Below, in pieces: positions 9,164-18,900 of a stretch of DNA of 64,000 nt. Both the position numbers and the translations under genes were made by a program. The notes below the pieces were generated by a model. The model had not been told where the DNA came from, did not search any database, and was given only the letters and a program-made list of their open reading frames with translations. This stretch comes from Hydrogenophilus thermoluteolus. Lineage in GTDB: Bacteria; Pseudomonadota; Gammaproteobacteria; Burkholderiales; Rhodocyclaceae. The DNA is taken from assembly GCF_003574215.1 (NCBI RefSeq), contig NZ_AP018558.1:1759501-1823500 (forward strand). The letters are read 5' to 3'. The stretch's first letter is position 1, and each line of letters begins with the position of its first letter.

Positions 9164-9783
9164 TGTGGAAACCAGGTTCGCAACACATCAACAACCGATC
9201 GGAACGTTTCGCAGTCCATCAATCCCTTCACGCCCGCAAGCTTACCAATTTCGGCAAAGTCTCTGGGTGAAATGGTCCTTTTGAGGCGCTCCCTCATCAC
9301 ATATTCAAAAAGCTCCTTGGGTTGTTCAGCCTTGAGTACATCCACAGGCTTGCCGAGCTTACTTGAACGATCTGCAAGCCAGGTATTTAGTTGCTCTGCT
9401 GATATGCCGCAATAGGAGATCAATGCGTTTTCGCAATACCAAAGCCATTGCTCCAGCTCGGGCACAAAAATAGTGATAGAACTGTTTCCGCTCCAGGTGT
9501 AGGAGTCGAGCTTATTTTGAATTTCATCGCGCACTTGCTCGGGCGATTGATTATGGTCACGACCAGAACCGTGATGATCCCATGTAAGAAGCGCTTTTTG
9601 GTATTTCCCTTTCTTCATTCTCGTCAGTTCCGGACCACTTTGCACCATCCCAGAATCACGCTGAGGGTGCCGCTCAATGTCGAAAGTAATCTGGCGAATG
9701 CCCAACGCCAGAGGTTTATTTAGAAGCGAATTCATAAAGGCTTGTGCATCCGCGTCGGCAACATATAGGAGCAAGTCCTTCAT
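9160..9783 (-). CDS. TOPRIM-like partner protein, MAD4-like
   Basis: A 207-residue protein encoded with a 4-nt overlap after the ATPase gene and a 4-nt overlap before brxH. It starts with a predicted beta strand (LLLYVADAD). Next come ALGIRQITFDIERHPQRDSG, an acidic site ALLTWDHHGSGRD (D69, H70, H71), and FVPELEQWLWY (E109, E111). That pattern resembles TOPRIM-like defence effectors and, to my recollection, the MAD4 family of the methylation-associated defence system. It is not part of core BREX. The region looks clearly more AT-rich than its neighbours. Alternatives are DUF4276/DUF4435-type effectors as in PARIS. Function is inferred. Confidence 0.55.
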   Translation of the reverse strand: MKDLLLYVADADAQAFMNSLLNKPLALGIRQITFDIERHPQRDSGMVQSGPELTRMKKGKYQKALLTWDHHGSGRDHNQSPEQVRDEIQNKLDSYTWSGNSSITIFVPELEQWLWYCENALISYCGISAEQLNTWLADRSSKLGKPVDVLKAEQPKELFEYVMRERLKRTISPRDFAEIGKLAGVKGLMDCETFRSVVDVLRTWFPQ

Positions 9784-11000
9784 TCAAGCACCCCCGCCGC
9801 AAAAACAATCCCCAGATCTGGCGCGCCGTCCCAGTCCTTCAGCGCGGGATGATTACGCCCTGCAGTGATATGTGCACCGTCCGTATCACGGCTAAAGCAA
9901 AGCAGAGGATCAATGCCACACTGCTGTACGACAAATGGGGAATGAGTCGCCACTAACATCTGAGAACGCGGCACTGTTGAAAGTGAGCGCAGAATAATTT
10001 CAAGTGCCTTCGGATGAACTCCGTTTTCCGGCTCTTCAACCATGTAAAGAGCAGGCTCCGGAGGTAAAAACGCTGGCAAAGTCAATGCAAGCATCCTCAG
10101 TGTGCCATCCGACAGTACCCAGCTTGGAGCCTCAAGCCCGTTTTCATATCGGAGCACCAGATATTCGGCATTATCTGCCTGCCTTCTAGCCCATCCAATG
10201 TTCACCAAGTCAGGCAATGCATAGCGCAAATGTTCAACCCAGTTATATACAGGACCCGACTCTGCCCAGTAAGGCCCCAAACCACCACCCGCGCCAAGAA
10301 GACGACCAACGACACGAGCTAAATTCGTACCGTCAAGCTCCAAATCTGTGGGTCGAGTGGCAGGACAGGGTAAACGCATGGCTGGGCTATTGAGCTGAAT
10401 GTAACGAACCCCTTGCATCAGGAATCGTCGCACAGTATTGGCTGTCGGATAACGCTCTTCGTCAGGCGGTGTGAGAGCAAGCGTCAATTTATCCAATCCA
10501 AAATTGAACGAATCCTGATAGGTTCCCTTCTCTCGTAAATAGAAGTCGGTCCCTTTCGTGGTTTTGCCCAATAGTCGTTTAGGTTTTACCTTGGGGCTGA
10601 ATTCTATTGTCCTGCCACTAGGAAGCCAACTTTTCGAATACTGGCGAAGAATTTCATCATGGACACAAACCCCTAGTTTTGGATCCTGCTTGATTGCAAG
10701 ACGATAGTTGATCAAGCTTTCTGCCAAGGCGGGCAGTTGATCAGAAAGATCGAGCCATAGCTCAACCTCAATAATTCCTCCTTGACGCATCCAGGTAAGA
10801 TCATCGAAATCGGCAATATGTCGAGATTCAACGGCTACAGCCGGACCGTGGGCCAGGCAATCTCTTACAAAGTCGATGGCATCAAGAAATGTCGTCTTTC
10901 CAACGCCATTCGGTCCGACCAGAACATGAAAACGCGACAGTGGGAGATTTGATAACTCCCGAATGCCTTTATAATTTTTTATAGAGATGCCTACGATCAT
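9780..11000 (-). CDS. AAA (ABC/SMC-type) ATPase, MAD3-like
   Basis: A 406-residue ATPase of the OLD/RecF-like AAA_21 group. Walker A GPNGVGKT is at residues 29-36 after an FKGI-like start (IKNYKGIRELSNLPL). Near the end come a Walker B (ALYMVEEPENGVHP) and a switch motif (LVATHSPFVVQQ). I moved the start from 11039 to the ATG at 11000, because it makes an ATGA overlap with the pglX stop. With the 207-residue partner it forms a two-gene ATPase-effector unit, as in PARIS or the MAD3-MAD4 pair. Base composition is visibly lower in GC than the flanking genes, suggesting separate acquisition. Confidence 0.7.
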   Translation of the reverse strand: MIVGISIKNYKGIRELSNLPLSRFHVLVGPNGVGKTTFLDAIDFVRDCLAHGPAVAVESRHIADFDDLTWMRQGGIIEVELWLDLSDQLPALAESLINYRLAIKQDPKLGVCVHDEILRQYSKSWLPSGRTIEFSPKVKPKRLLGKTTKGTDFYLREKGTYQDSFNFGLDKLTLALTPPDEERYPTANTVRRFLMQGVRYIQLNSPAMRLPCPATRPTDLELDGTNLARVVGRLLGAGGGLGPYWAESGPVYNWVEHLRYALPDLVNIGWARRQADNAEYLVLRYENGLEAPSWVLSDGTLRMLALTLPAFLPPEPALYMVEEPENGVHPKALEIILRSLSTVPRSQMLVATHSPFVVQQCGIDPLLCFSRDTDGAHITAGRNHPALKDWDGAPDLGIVFAAGVLE

Positions 11001-14000
11001 GATTCTCCTCCCACCCTTGTCACCGCCTGGTCGTACCACATGAGAAGCTTGGGATCCTCCTGGAGGACGTTATCGGGGATCTTGCGCGCCACGGCGATTA
11101 TGGTCGCGTAGTCCCGATCCTGCCATGCCTTCTTGAAGCCGGCGCGGACGGCCTCGAGGCGGAACACCTTCAGGCGCCTCTGCTTGGACTCGCGGTACTC
11201 CTCGAACTCGCGCAGCAGGGCCCGCTCACGGAGCTTCTCCAGGTCGCTGGCCTTGTTGGGGTCCGGGACGTACCAGCGGTCTTTGGCGCGAGTGATGAGG
11301 ACTGAGGACTGAGTGCTGAGTTGGCCGTTCTCCTCCGCCGCACGGCCGGAAGCCAGCTCTTCCTGAATGATTTTGCGGAGGTCGGCGCTTTGCTTCATCC
11401 AGGAGACAAGTTGGGCTGGAATCGGGCCCTTGCCGTCGTAGCGGAGGAAGTTCTGCTCCAGCAGTTCATCAAGTTCGAGCATTTTTTCGTTCTTCTTCCA
11501 GCCACCAATCTCCTGCATGAACTGCGGTTTAAGATCGCCTGCAGTCTGCGGCTTCCTGGTGAGCTGCTGCTTGAGCCACTGGATGGCGGAGGCCTCATCG
11601 GTGACGAAGAGCTGGAGCTGCAGGATCTCTTTCACTTTCATGCGCTTCTTGTCGTACTCCGCGACCTGCTCGGGCAGGAAGTACATCCCGTCGCGCTCCG
11701 GGAAGCGCTGGGCGAGACCGGCGTAGAACTCCGCCGCGGAGAGCGGTACCGTCACGCCCCGCTGGACGTGGAAGGCCACCATGCGGTCGAAGAGCAGGTA
11801 GTTCTGCCGCTCGGCGATGACCTCCGCCTTGCCGTCCTTTGAGACGAACACCGGAAGTTGTTTCAGGTGCGTGCGGACGAAGTCCCAGACACCTTCCTCG
11901 GTGCCGGCTTCGCGCTTGAAGCGCTCTTCCAGCCCCCCGTTTGGCTTGTAGCACGAAATGACCAGGTCCTGTTTGACGGCATTGGCGCTGGTCACCTGCT
12001 TGAACGAGCCCTGCTTCTTATCCAGCGTGCGCACGTCGGCGATGACGAAGCCCGCGGTTTGCAGTGCTTCCTGAATGCTGTTCCATACGCTGTTCTTGGA
12101 GTTGTGGAACTCCACCGTCATCCAGCGGCCTGGCTTGAGCACCCGATAGTATTCCCTGAAGCATTCGGTCATCAGCCGCTGGTATTCCGGCAGACCTTTG
12201 CCTTGGACCTTGTTCTCGATCGCTTCGGGCTCGTTGTTGGTAAAAACCTTGAGCCAGGATTCCCAGAGGAAGTTAAGTTCGGAGTACATCAGATTGCCGC
12301 CAAAGGGCGGATCGGTGAAGATGTAATCAATTGAATTATCTATTGGGGCGAAGCCCAGTGTTCTTGATTCCAAGATATTGTGTATTTGAATACAGCGGCC
12401 ATTATCTGAAGAAAGGATGGCTCGGAATCTACGCTTGAAGTTCTCAAAGATCGAGCCTTCGCGCGGAAGTGATGGAACATACAATGTGCCTTTTAAAATC
12501 CCCCCCGCCGTATTTTTCGGGTTACGATTATCAAATCGAAAGCTGGATTGTATACTGCTGATCTGCAGCAATCCGGTAAGAACAAACAAACCATGAAGAC
12601 TATTTCGATTCTTAAACTTACTAGATAGCGCCCCCAACACCCACAAATTCCGCTTGGTATAGAAATGGTGCACGTGGGTGAGGCCGATGTCATCGTTGCG
12701 ACGAGATTCTTCGCCCTCCGGCATTCGGTCGGTCGGAAACCAGTAGGGAATGTCCAGCTCTTCGATCTTTTCGATCAGCGCCAGATCAAAGGCATCGGGC
12801 GTCTTTTCGTAGCGCTTCTTGCCCACGCTGTAGTTGATCAGAACCGGTACCTGCTTGGCCTGACGGATGGTTTCGCCGATGCTTTTGTCGTATCTGGTCA
12901 CCCAGGCGCGATCCATATTGCGCTTGGTCAGGCTCGCCCCGCAGTGCGGGCAGGGAAATTCGTCTCTGACCTTGCCCGCTTCCTTGTCCACCGCCGCGTG
13001 CCAGAAGATCACCTCCTCGGTGCAGTCCGGGCAGACGAACACGTCAGACCAGACGGTGTAGTTGATCGTGCCGCGGCATAGGATCGACGCGATCAGCGCC
13101 CGCGCCTCGTCGGCCGTGCGGCATGCGCGCAGTTTCTCGGCCCACGTCGTCGCCTCGTTCGCAGCGGTGGTGGTGAGCGTGGCGTACATCCAGCCGCATT
13201 CGGCTTCTACCTCTTTCAGTATCTGGTTGGCTTCGCGCTCGAAGGCGCGCACGTCCACCGGTGTGTTGAAGTTGTAGGCGATAAAGGTCGCCGCCGGCGA
13301 GAGGTCGTTCAGCACAGCGCGCCGCGCGCCGAGCTTGGAAAAAGGCTTCCAGACCGTTTTGCCGTTTTCGTCCTGTTCCGGCTGGTAGATGGTGCCTGCA
13401 TCATCCACCTTGTAGCCCAGCGACTCCACGGTTGCGCGGTCGCCGCAGAGTTGCGCCGCCACGCCGGTCATCCCCGTGCCGCAGAAACCGTCGAAGACCA
13501 CGTCGCCCGGCTCGGTATAGTGCAGGATGTAGCGCATGATTGCCTTGTGCGGCACTTTGGTGTGGTAGGAGTGCGCGTTGTAGATGGGATCGTTCTTCCC
13601 CTCGCTCACATCCGCCGCGAACGGCTCCTTGCTGTACGGCACGTTCGGGTCGTAGGGCTTGCCGTAGTGCTTGATGAAGTCCGCGATGAAGGGGTTCGGA
13701 CACGCCGTGTAATACGGTGGATCGGAGAGGTTCAGGATGTCTTTGATCTCACCGTGCGGGAAGCCGATCTCGTCCTTCCAGCGCTGGAGCAGATCCTTGT
13801 TTGAGTCCGCATGGCGCATGCGCTCGGCGAGCTCACGCAGATGCGCGTCATCCCCCATCGGCCATTTCTCGACCGACCCCATCCGTTCCACGGCGTCTTC
13901 CACCGTGGTGAAGGGCACACCGCCAAGTTTGGCGTGGAGTTCCTCCAGCCCTTCGCGCAAGAGGCGGAGGAAGTGCTCCCGCCGCGCTTCGTCGGAGGCG

Positions 14001-14083
14001 AATGTCTGGCCAAGACATTCGCCCGGTTCCTGGTTCCTGGTTTTGAGATCCTGGTTTTCAAAAAGGTTGTTTTGGTGGTTCAT
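10997..14083 (-). CDS. pglX: BREX-3 adenine-specific DNA methyltransferase PglX (DUF1156 type)
   Basis: A 1028-residue methyltransferase that marks host DNA in BREX. It has an early DPPYYTACPNPF, a SAM-binding loop VVFDGFCGTGMTGVAAQL (about residues 194-210), a zinc-ribbon-like VCPDC...CPHC (about 350-382), and the catalytic motif TDPPFGGN near residue 588. The C-terminal third is probably for target recognition or partner binding. A stretch around 12310-12660 is much more AT-rich than the rest. The start at 14083 is preceded by three tandem AAGGAGT-type repeats. The stop overlaps the ATPase gene by 4 nt. Confidence 0.92.
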   Translation of the reverse strand: MNHQNNLFENQDLKTRNQEPGECLGQTFASDEARREHFLRLLREGLEELHAKLGGVPFTTVEDAVERMGSVEKWPMGDDAHLRELAERMRHADSNKDLLQRWKDEIGFPHGEIKDILNLSDPPYYTACPNPFIADFIKHYGKPYDPNVPYSKEPFAADVSEGKNDPIYNAHSYHTKVPHKAIMRYILHYTEPGDVVFDGFCGTGMTGVAAQLCGDRATVESLGYKVDDAGTIYQPEQDENGKTVWKPFSKLGARRAVLNDLSPAATFIAYNFNTPVDVRAFEREANQILKEVEAECGWMYATLTTTAANEATTWAEKLRACRTADEARALIASILCRGTINYTVWSDVFVCPDCTEEVIFWHAAVDKEAGKVRDEFPCPHCGASLTKRNMDRAWVTRYDKSIGETIRQAKQVPVLINYSVGKKRYEKTPDAFDLALIEKIEELDIPYWFPTDRMPEGEESRRNDDIGLTHVHHFYTKRNLWVLGALSSKFKNRNSLHGLFVLTGLLQISSIQSSFRFDNRNPKNTAGGILKGTLYVPSLPREGSIFENFKRRFRAILSSDNGRCIQIHNILESRTLGFAPIDNSIDYIFTDPPFGGNLMYSELNFLWESWLKVFTNNEPEAIENKVQGKGLPEYQRLMTECFREYYRVLKPGRWMTVEFHNSKNSVWNSIQEALQTAGFVIADVRTLDKKQGSFKQVTSANAVKQDLVISCYKPNGGLEERFKREAGTEEGVWDFVRTHLKQLPVFVSKDGKAEVIAERQNYLLFDRMVAFHVQRGVTVPLSAAEFYAGLAQRFPERDGMYFLPEQVAEYDKKRMKVKEILQLQLFVTDEASAIQWLKQQLTRKPQTAGDLKPQFMQEIGGWKKNEKMLELDELLEQNFLRYDGKGPIPAQLVSWMKQSADLRKIIQEELASGRAAEENGQLSTQSSVLITRAKDRWYVPDPNKASDLEKLRERALLREFEEYRESKQRRLKVFRLEAVRAGFKKAWQDRDYATIIAVARKIPDNVLQEDPKLLMWYDQAVTRVGGES

Positions 14084-14090
14084 GTGAACT

Positions 14091-14117
14091 TTACTCCTTT
14101 TACTCCTTTTACTCCTT
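14091..14117 (-). promoter_or_regulatory. Three tandem Shine-Dalgarno-like 9-mers before pglX
   Basis: On the minus strand the unit AAGGAGTAA occurs three times in a row without mismatch. The nearest GGAG ends 10 nt before the pglX ATG; the other two are 9 and 18 nt further away. Perfect short tandem repeats can change copy number by slippage, which here would move or multiply the ribosome-binding site without changing the protein. Confidence 0.75.
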
Positions 14118-14140
14118 TTGACTGAATGAGGCGGAATGGA

Positions 14141-14233
14141 GCCGTCTTATTGCCATCATGCAATGCTCCCCAATACGCGCTGCTCATTAAAATGCGCATT
14201 AGACGGCTTTCAATGCAACATTCAATGAGCAGC
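14141..14233. other. Intergenic inverted repeats between the AlbA_2 gene and pglX
   Basis: The 151-bp gap between these genes holds two inverted pairs: GCCGTCT at 14141-14147 with AGACGGC at 14201-14207, and GCTGCTCATT at 14179-14188 with AATGAGCAGC at 14224-14233. Loops are long and no T-run follows, so a simple terminator is unlikely. It may be a regulator-binding or RNA-structure site for pglX expression. The meaning is inferred. Confidence 0.35.
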
Positions 14234-14234
14234 A

Positions 14235-15950
14235 TTATTGCTTTGCCCATTCATAACGCGCCCAGCGTCCTCGCCCCGGTTCCTGTATTTGCGGGTTCTC
14301 TTGCCGTAACTCTCGCATCAACCTGACCACTTGATTCCTGTCCAAATGAGTAATCTGGCGAATCTCCGCGTTACTCAATCCAGACTCTCCCCGGTCAGCG
14401 CGCTGCTTAAGAATGCTCAACACTCGAGTCTTCGCGGCTTCCCAGTCAATGCGGCGGTCTCGCTCGGGATGACCGGGCGCCGAGAGGCGCCGGTGCAGGT
14501 CGGCACGCAGACGCCAGTAGGTGCCCCGGCCCGTGCCGCCACGCTCCAGATAGCCCAGATCGAGTTCCATGCGGCTCAGGGTTTCCTTGGCGTCGCTTTC
14601 CGTCTGCTGGGTAATACGGGCTGCCGTGATGGTGTCGATTTCGGGATGCCTCAAGAGATACTGCAGGGTCAGCAGCTCCTCGACTGACAGGATACGACCC
14701 TTGTCGGCCTCTTGTGCCACGAAAAGCCGAAAGGGAACAGACAAATCGCTGGCGCGGAAGATAACCCGGACCGCTTCGCCTTCATCGAGGATCTCGGGAG
14801 GCTCCTTGCCCTCAATGAGCAAAGCCTGGTACATCCGGCGTACCCCCAGGTTGCTGCGGTTGACAAGTCGCAGGCGTGTCAGGGCATCCACCAGGGCCGG
14901 ATTTCGGGGAACCGGTTCATGGCGCAGGATGTTCTGCGGCGTGATGCCACCCGGTAGCCCGCCGGGATTGCTGATTTCAAGACGGTCGCGAAATTGCTTG
15001 ACCAGGATGGGGCCGTAAATCCGGTAATCGGCATGAACGAAGGCATTGAGCAGTGCCTCACGCAAGGCGATTTCAGGATAGGTCCGGATTTCGAAATGGA
15101 ACAAGCCCTGGGGAACGGTGGTGATTGGGTTGTCAGCCATGATCCGGTCGAGGATGCGATCCAAAGCAATGGGAAGTGCATCGTATCCATCTGCGCGATC
15201 GGAATAGTCCGTATCAGATACCATGCGCAGATGCGTCCAGACGTAGCCAGGGAAATGTTTCCGAATGGCACGCTCCGTTCCGCTCAGCAGCACCCCCGAT
15301 CTCAGCAAGCGTCCGTCCCGGATGAGCCCGAGCGTAGCAAGCAGTTCCCGATCGGGTCGACGTAGGAGATCGTCGGGAGCATTCTCGCGACGAGCGGCCT
15401 CGCGGAGACGTTCCATCGCCGCTGCAGAAACCAGGGATTCAGGCATGTCGGAAACCGGGGTGGCGGTAAAATCGGTTTCGCCGGTCTCCACCATGATCCG
15501 ACGGCGCAAGGTGCCCGTAAGTGGCTGACAATCCTTCCCAATTCGGATCTTGCCGCGTCCCTGCGTGTCCGTGTAGGGTGGCAGACCAGGATAAATCTGC
15601 ATGACAATGAGTCGTCCAGTTCCTTCCGGGACCGGAAGCTCCTGGAATACAGGGGTCAATTTGGGATCTGTGGAGTCGTAAACCGCCTTTTTCAGCCGAT
15701 TGATATCGATCTCTGGTGGCACGCCCAGGATGGCATTGGATCGTCCGACTGCCTTGTCGTTCACACCGAAAATGACGGTTCCCCCGCCACCATTGGCCAT
15801 GCAGACCGCCATTTCCACGACCAGGGCTACAGCATCCTGAAGGCTGCGGGTGTTCCATTCCTTGAAATCGAGATCCTGCCCTTCAAGGGCATCCGCCGGC
15901 TGATGTTCTAGCTCATCAAGGAGAGAGCGGATCTCGTCGAGCTCTTTCAT
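14235..15950 (-). CDS. AlbA_2 (Schlafen-like) domain ATP-binding transcriptional regulator-type protein
   Basis: A 571-residue protein with an N-terminal AlbA_2 domain (E/D-LDFKEW at about residue 25, MANGGGGTVIFGVND at about 52), a central RecG-related GHKL-like region (ALREALLNAFVHADY, LEISNPGGLPGGITPQNIL), and C-terminal winged-helix segments (LSNAEIRQITHLDRNQVVRLMREL). Proteins of this COG2865 type often accompany BREX and other defence loci and are thought to regulate them. Here it lies between brxC and pglX, 41 bp after brxC, and is followed by a 151-bp gap. Regulation of the island is inference. Confidence 0.78.
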   Translation of the reverse strand: MKELDEIRSLLDELEHQPADALEGQDLDFKEWNTRSLQDAVALVVEMAVCMANGGGGTVIFGVNDKAVGRSNAILGVPPEIDINRLKKAVYDSTDPKLTPVFQELPVPEGTGRLIVMQIYPGLPPYTDTQGRGKIRIGKDCQPLTGTLRRRIMVETGETDFTATPVSDMPESLVSAAAMERLREAARRENAPDDLLRRPDRELLATLGLIRDGRLLRSGVLLSGTERAIRKHFPGYVWTHLRMVSDTDYSDRADGYDALPIALDRILDRIMADNPITTVPQGLFHFEIRTYPEIALREALLNAFVHADYRIYGPILVKQFRDRLEISNPGGLPGGITPQNILRHEPVPRNPALVDALTRLRLVNRSNLGVRRMYQALLIEGKEPPEILDEGEAVRVIFRASDLSVPFRLFVAQEADKGRILSVEELLTLQYLLRHPEIDTITAARITQQTESDAKETLSRMELDLGYLERGGTGRGTYWRLRADLHRRLSAPGHPERDRRIDWEAAKTRVLSILKQRADRGESGLSNAEIRQITHLDRNQVVRLMRELRQENPQIQEPGRGRWARYEWAKQ

Positions 15951-15991
15951 TACAGCCTCATTTTGTTTTCATTTGTGCACACTGGTAATTC

Positions 15992-18900
15992 TCACTCCAG
16001 TACAATTCGGACCTTGCCGGGCTCGTTGCCCTTGGTGCGTTCATCAAGGTATTCCTCAAAGCGTTTCTTCATCTCCGCGGGCGTTGCCGGTGAGCCGCCT
16101 TTGAGAAGGGCTGCGCGCAGATCCTCGGTCTTCACCGCAACCTTGACCAGCCCGGAGAGCACCTCCTGCAGGGCATGGATGAAATCCTGGCCCAGTTCAT
16201 CGGGCAGCTTCCGTTCCTTGAGGAAGGCATCCACCAGCTTCCTGGGCTCGGGCTTGAGCAGGTCGAGGTTGCCGCGGGTGGTCGGGTCCTCCAGGTTGGC
16301 CAGCAGCGTCTGGGTCCAGTCATCGAGGAGCTTGTCCAGTTCCGTGTCCAGGTGCTCGAGCACGGTCGCGGCAGGTGCGGCAGGTGCGGCAGGCGCCTCC
16401 GTGCCGGGCCGGAAGGAGCAATGCGGGCAGACCGGCGCCGCAATGAGGTCCTGCTCGGTGAGCGCGAAGCAGCTCTTCAGGCCGGCCAGACGGTTCTGGA
16501 AATCGGTCAGGTGCTGGCGCGGCATCAGATCAATCGTGGAGAGCTGCTGGAGTTTCTTGAGCCGCTCGTCACGCAGAAGCGCACGCTTGCGCTTGTCCTC
16601 ATTCACGCCTAGTCGGGAACGGGCGTGCATGGTGAGATAGGCTTGCACGTAGGACTTCTTGAGGTCGGTGAGCTTGCGCAGGGTCTGCTGGCGGAAAGCG
16701 CTGGACGTGCGCTGGGCCGGGTCCGACACCTGCGCGAGCACCGCATCTCGCGTCGCCTTCATCTGCTTTACCCATTCGTGGTCCGTGGGCAGCACCGCCT
16801 CGGCGGTGGAGAGATAGGAGGCCACCGGGCCCAGGTCGCGGACCAGCTCCTGCAGGGACTCGATCTCCGAGAGAACCCTCAGACCGTCCTCGTGACGCGT
16901 CACCTCCTGGACGTCATAGCGAAAGTTCCTAAACTTACCGGGCGAGGAGTAGGCCTGGAGGGATTCCAAGAAAGTTTTGGTCTGGTTGAGTCGGTCGCGC
17001 AGCTGAGCAGCTTCCTCCTCGGCGAGCAGATTCCTACCCCAGAACGACAGGCCGCTTTGTAGGCTCTGTTGGGCCAAGACCAGCTTCTCCACCACCGCGG
17101 AGACGGCTTTCTGGAGCTGTTGGACCGGCTCTTCCTTGCCCTGGGTGATAAGCTGCCCCATACCCGACGCAAGCCCAAGCAGACCGAAGAGCGCCTTGAG
17201 TGCGGGCAGGTTCCAGTCTTTGGGGCGTTCGATGTGCTTGAAGTCGACCAAATCGTTAATCGGCGTCGCGGCCAGTTGCGGCAAACCAGTAGCATCGAAC
17301 TTTTTGCCGGGAATCGAAAGCACGATATCCCCGGAGTTGACCAGTGCAGCTAGGACCACAACAACCCATTGAGGCTCTAAGCGGTAACCTTTCTCTGGTG
17401 CGAAGTACTCAACGCCAAAGACCTCCTGGATCAGCTCCGAGCGGTTGACCACCTGGCCTTGCCCTTTGTTATTGAGGAGGTTCAGGATGTGCTTCGCGTA
17501 TTTGGAGCGGTACGGGTCGAGCCGCTCGCCATCGAGGAGCTCGAGGGCGTCGAGCACGGCGTTCGCCTGCTTGCTGCGATTCTGTCCGGCGATGGCACGC
17601 AGAGCGTCCTGTGCCGCCTGCTCGCGGTTTTGACTCGTGATGAGCACCGAGAAGTAGGGATACTCAGGCGCTTGGTCCTGAAAGTGGGCCGCAAGGATCA
17701 TTCCAGCGACGGTGTTTACCAGGTCGCGAAAGTTGATCCGCTCATGATCAGCGATGCCGAGGCGTTCGCGGATGGGTTTGCCCTTGGCCCATTCGATGAG
17801 AAGCCGGGTGCGCGCCTGGTAGGTGACTTCAAAAGCATCCGCGACATGCTTTTGTAACCACCCCACCAATTCCCGCAGAAACCCGGCGGCTTTCGACTCA
17901 TAGGTGGCTTTTGCGTGGCCACTCGAGGTGGAGGCGAGATCAAGCGCTGCGGCGTAGCAGCGAAGCGTCTGATCAAACGCGTCGGAGCGCGTCTTGAGCC
18001 GGAAGAAGAGTTCGTCGTTCCTTTTTTCGTCTTTAAATGGCGGTGGGTCAAACGGCTGGATGAAGTAAAGATAGAAATCACGTGGCGGCACAGCCGTTGA
18101 CCTTTCATTGGGAGCGCCAAAGAAAAGATAGCCTTGACGCGCTGCTTTGCGTTCCAACCAAGTGAGTTCGTGCTGCCAAATCCGGTAACCGGTGACGTAA
18201 GTTTGGTCGGTGCACTCCATGACCCGTTTCAGGGCCTCGTAGTAATAGCGGTCGAGCTGGGAGGCATCGAGGCTTTCGGCGCGCTTCTCGATGAGCGCGT
18301 CAAAGTCGTCTGTCTTCTTGAGATCCAGGTAGTACTGACGGTTATTTGGGTTGAAGGAGATGAACTGGCCGCTCACGGTCTTGTGGATCTCGCGCAAAAC
18401 CGTTTCCACCTGGGAAAGGAGGTCGTCGGCCGGGTCTCCACCCAGTTCTTCGATGCCGGGCTGGTAGAGACAGAGCGCGTCGCGCAGCTCCTCGGCCGTG
18501 GCGCCCAGGGGTGCGTAGATGTCTCCGGTCGTCAGCCGGTGGACCGAGAGCGCGTGGATGATGCGGAGCGCCATGGGCTTGTACGCCGGCCGGGTGAAGG
18601 CCTGCTCGATCCGGGACTCCAGCACCTGGCTGCAATCGATCACCGCCTTGATGTCTGGGACGGCGCGGAAGGAGGGATTCTCGCGCAGGTTCGTCCAATA
18701 GCTGTCGTAGGCGATGAGACCGGGCCGGTCTTGCGGCACCTCTTGGTCGAGGAGTTTTTTCATGGCCAGAGAGATGGTCTTGAGCACCTCGCGCTTCTCC
18801 ACCGCCGTGACGCGCTCAAAGGTGTCGATGTAGTCGGGATGGACCGGGAAGAGGCGGACGAACTCGTCCATCCGCTCGTTCATGTGGCCGTAGAACTTGG

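Noticed and set aside
9780..11039. Start of the ATPase at 11039
   Set aside because: The ATG at 11000 gives the ATGA overlap seen at the other junctions and a natural N-terminus before IKNYKGI.
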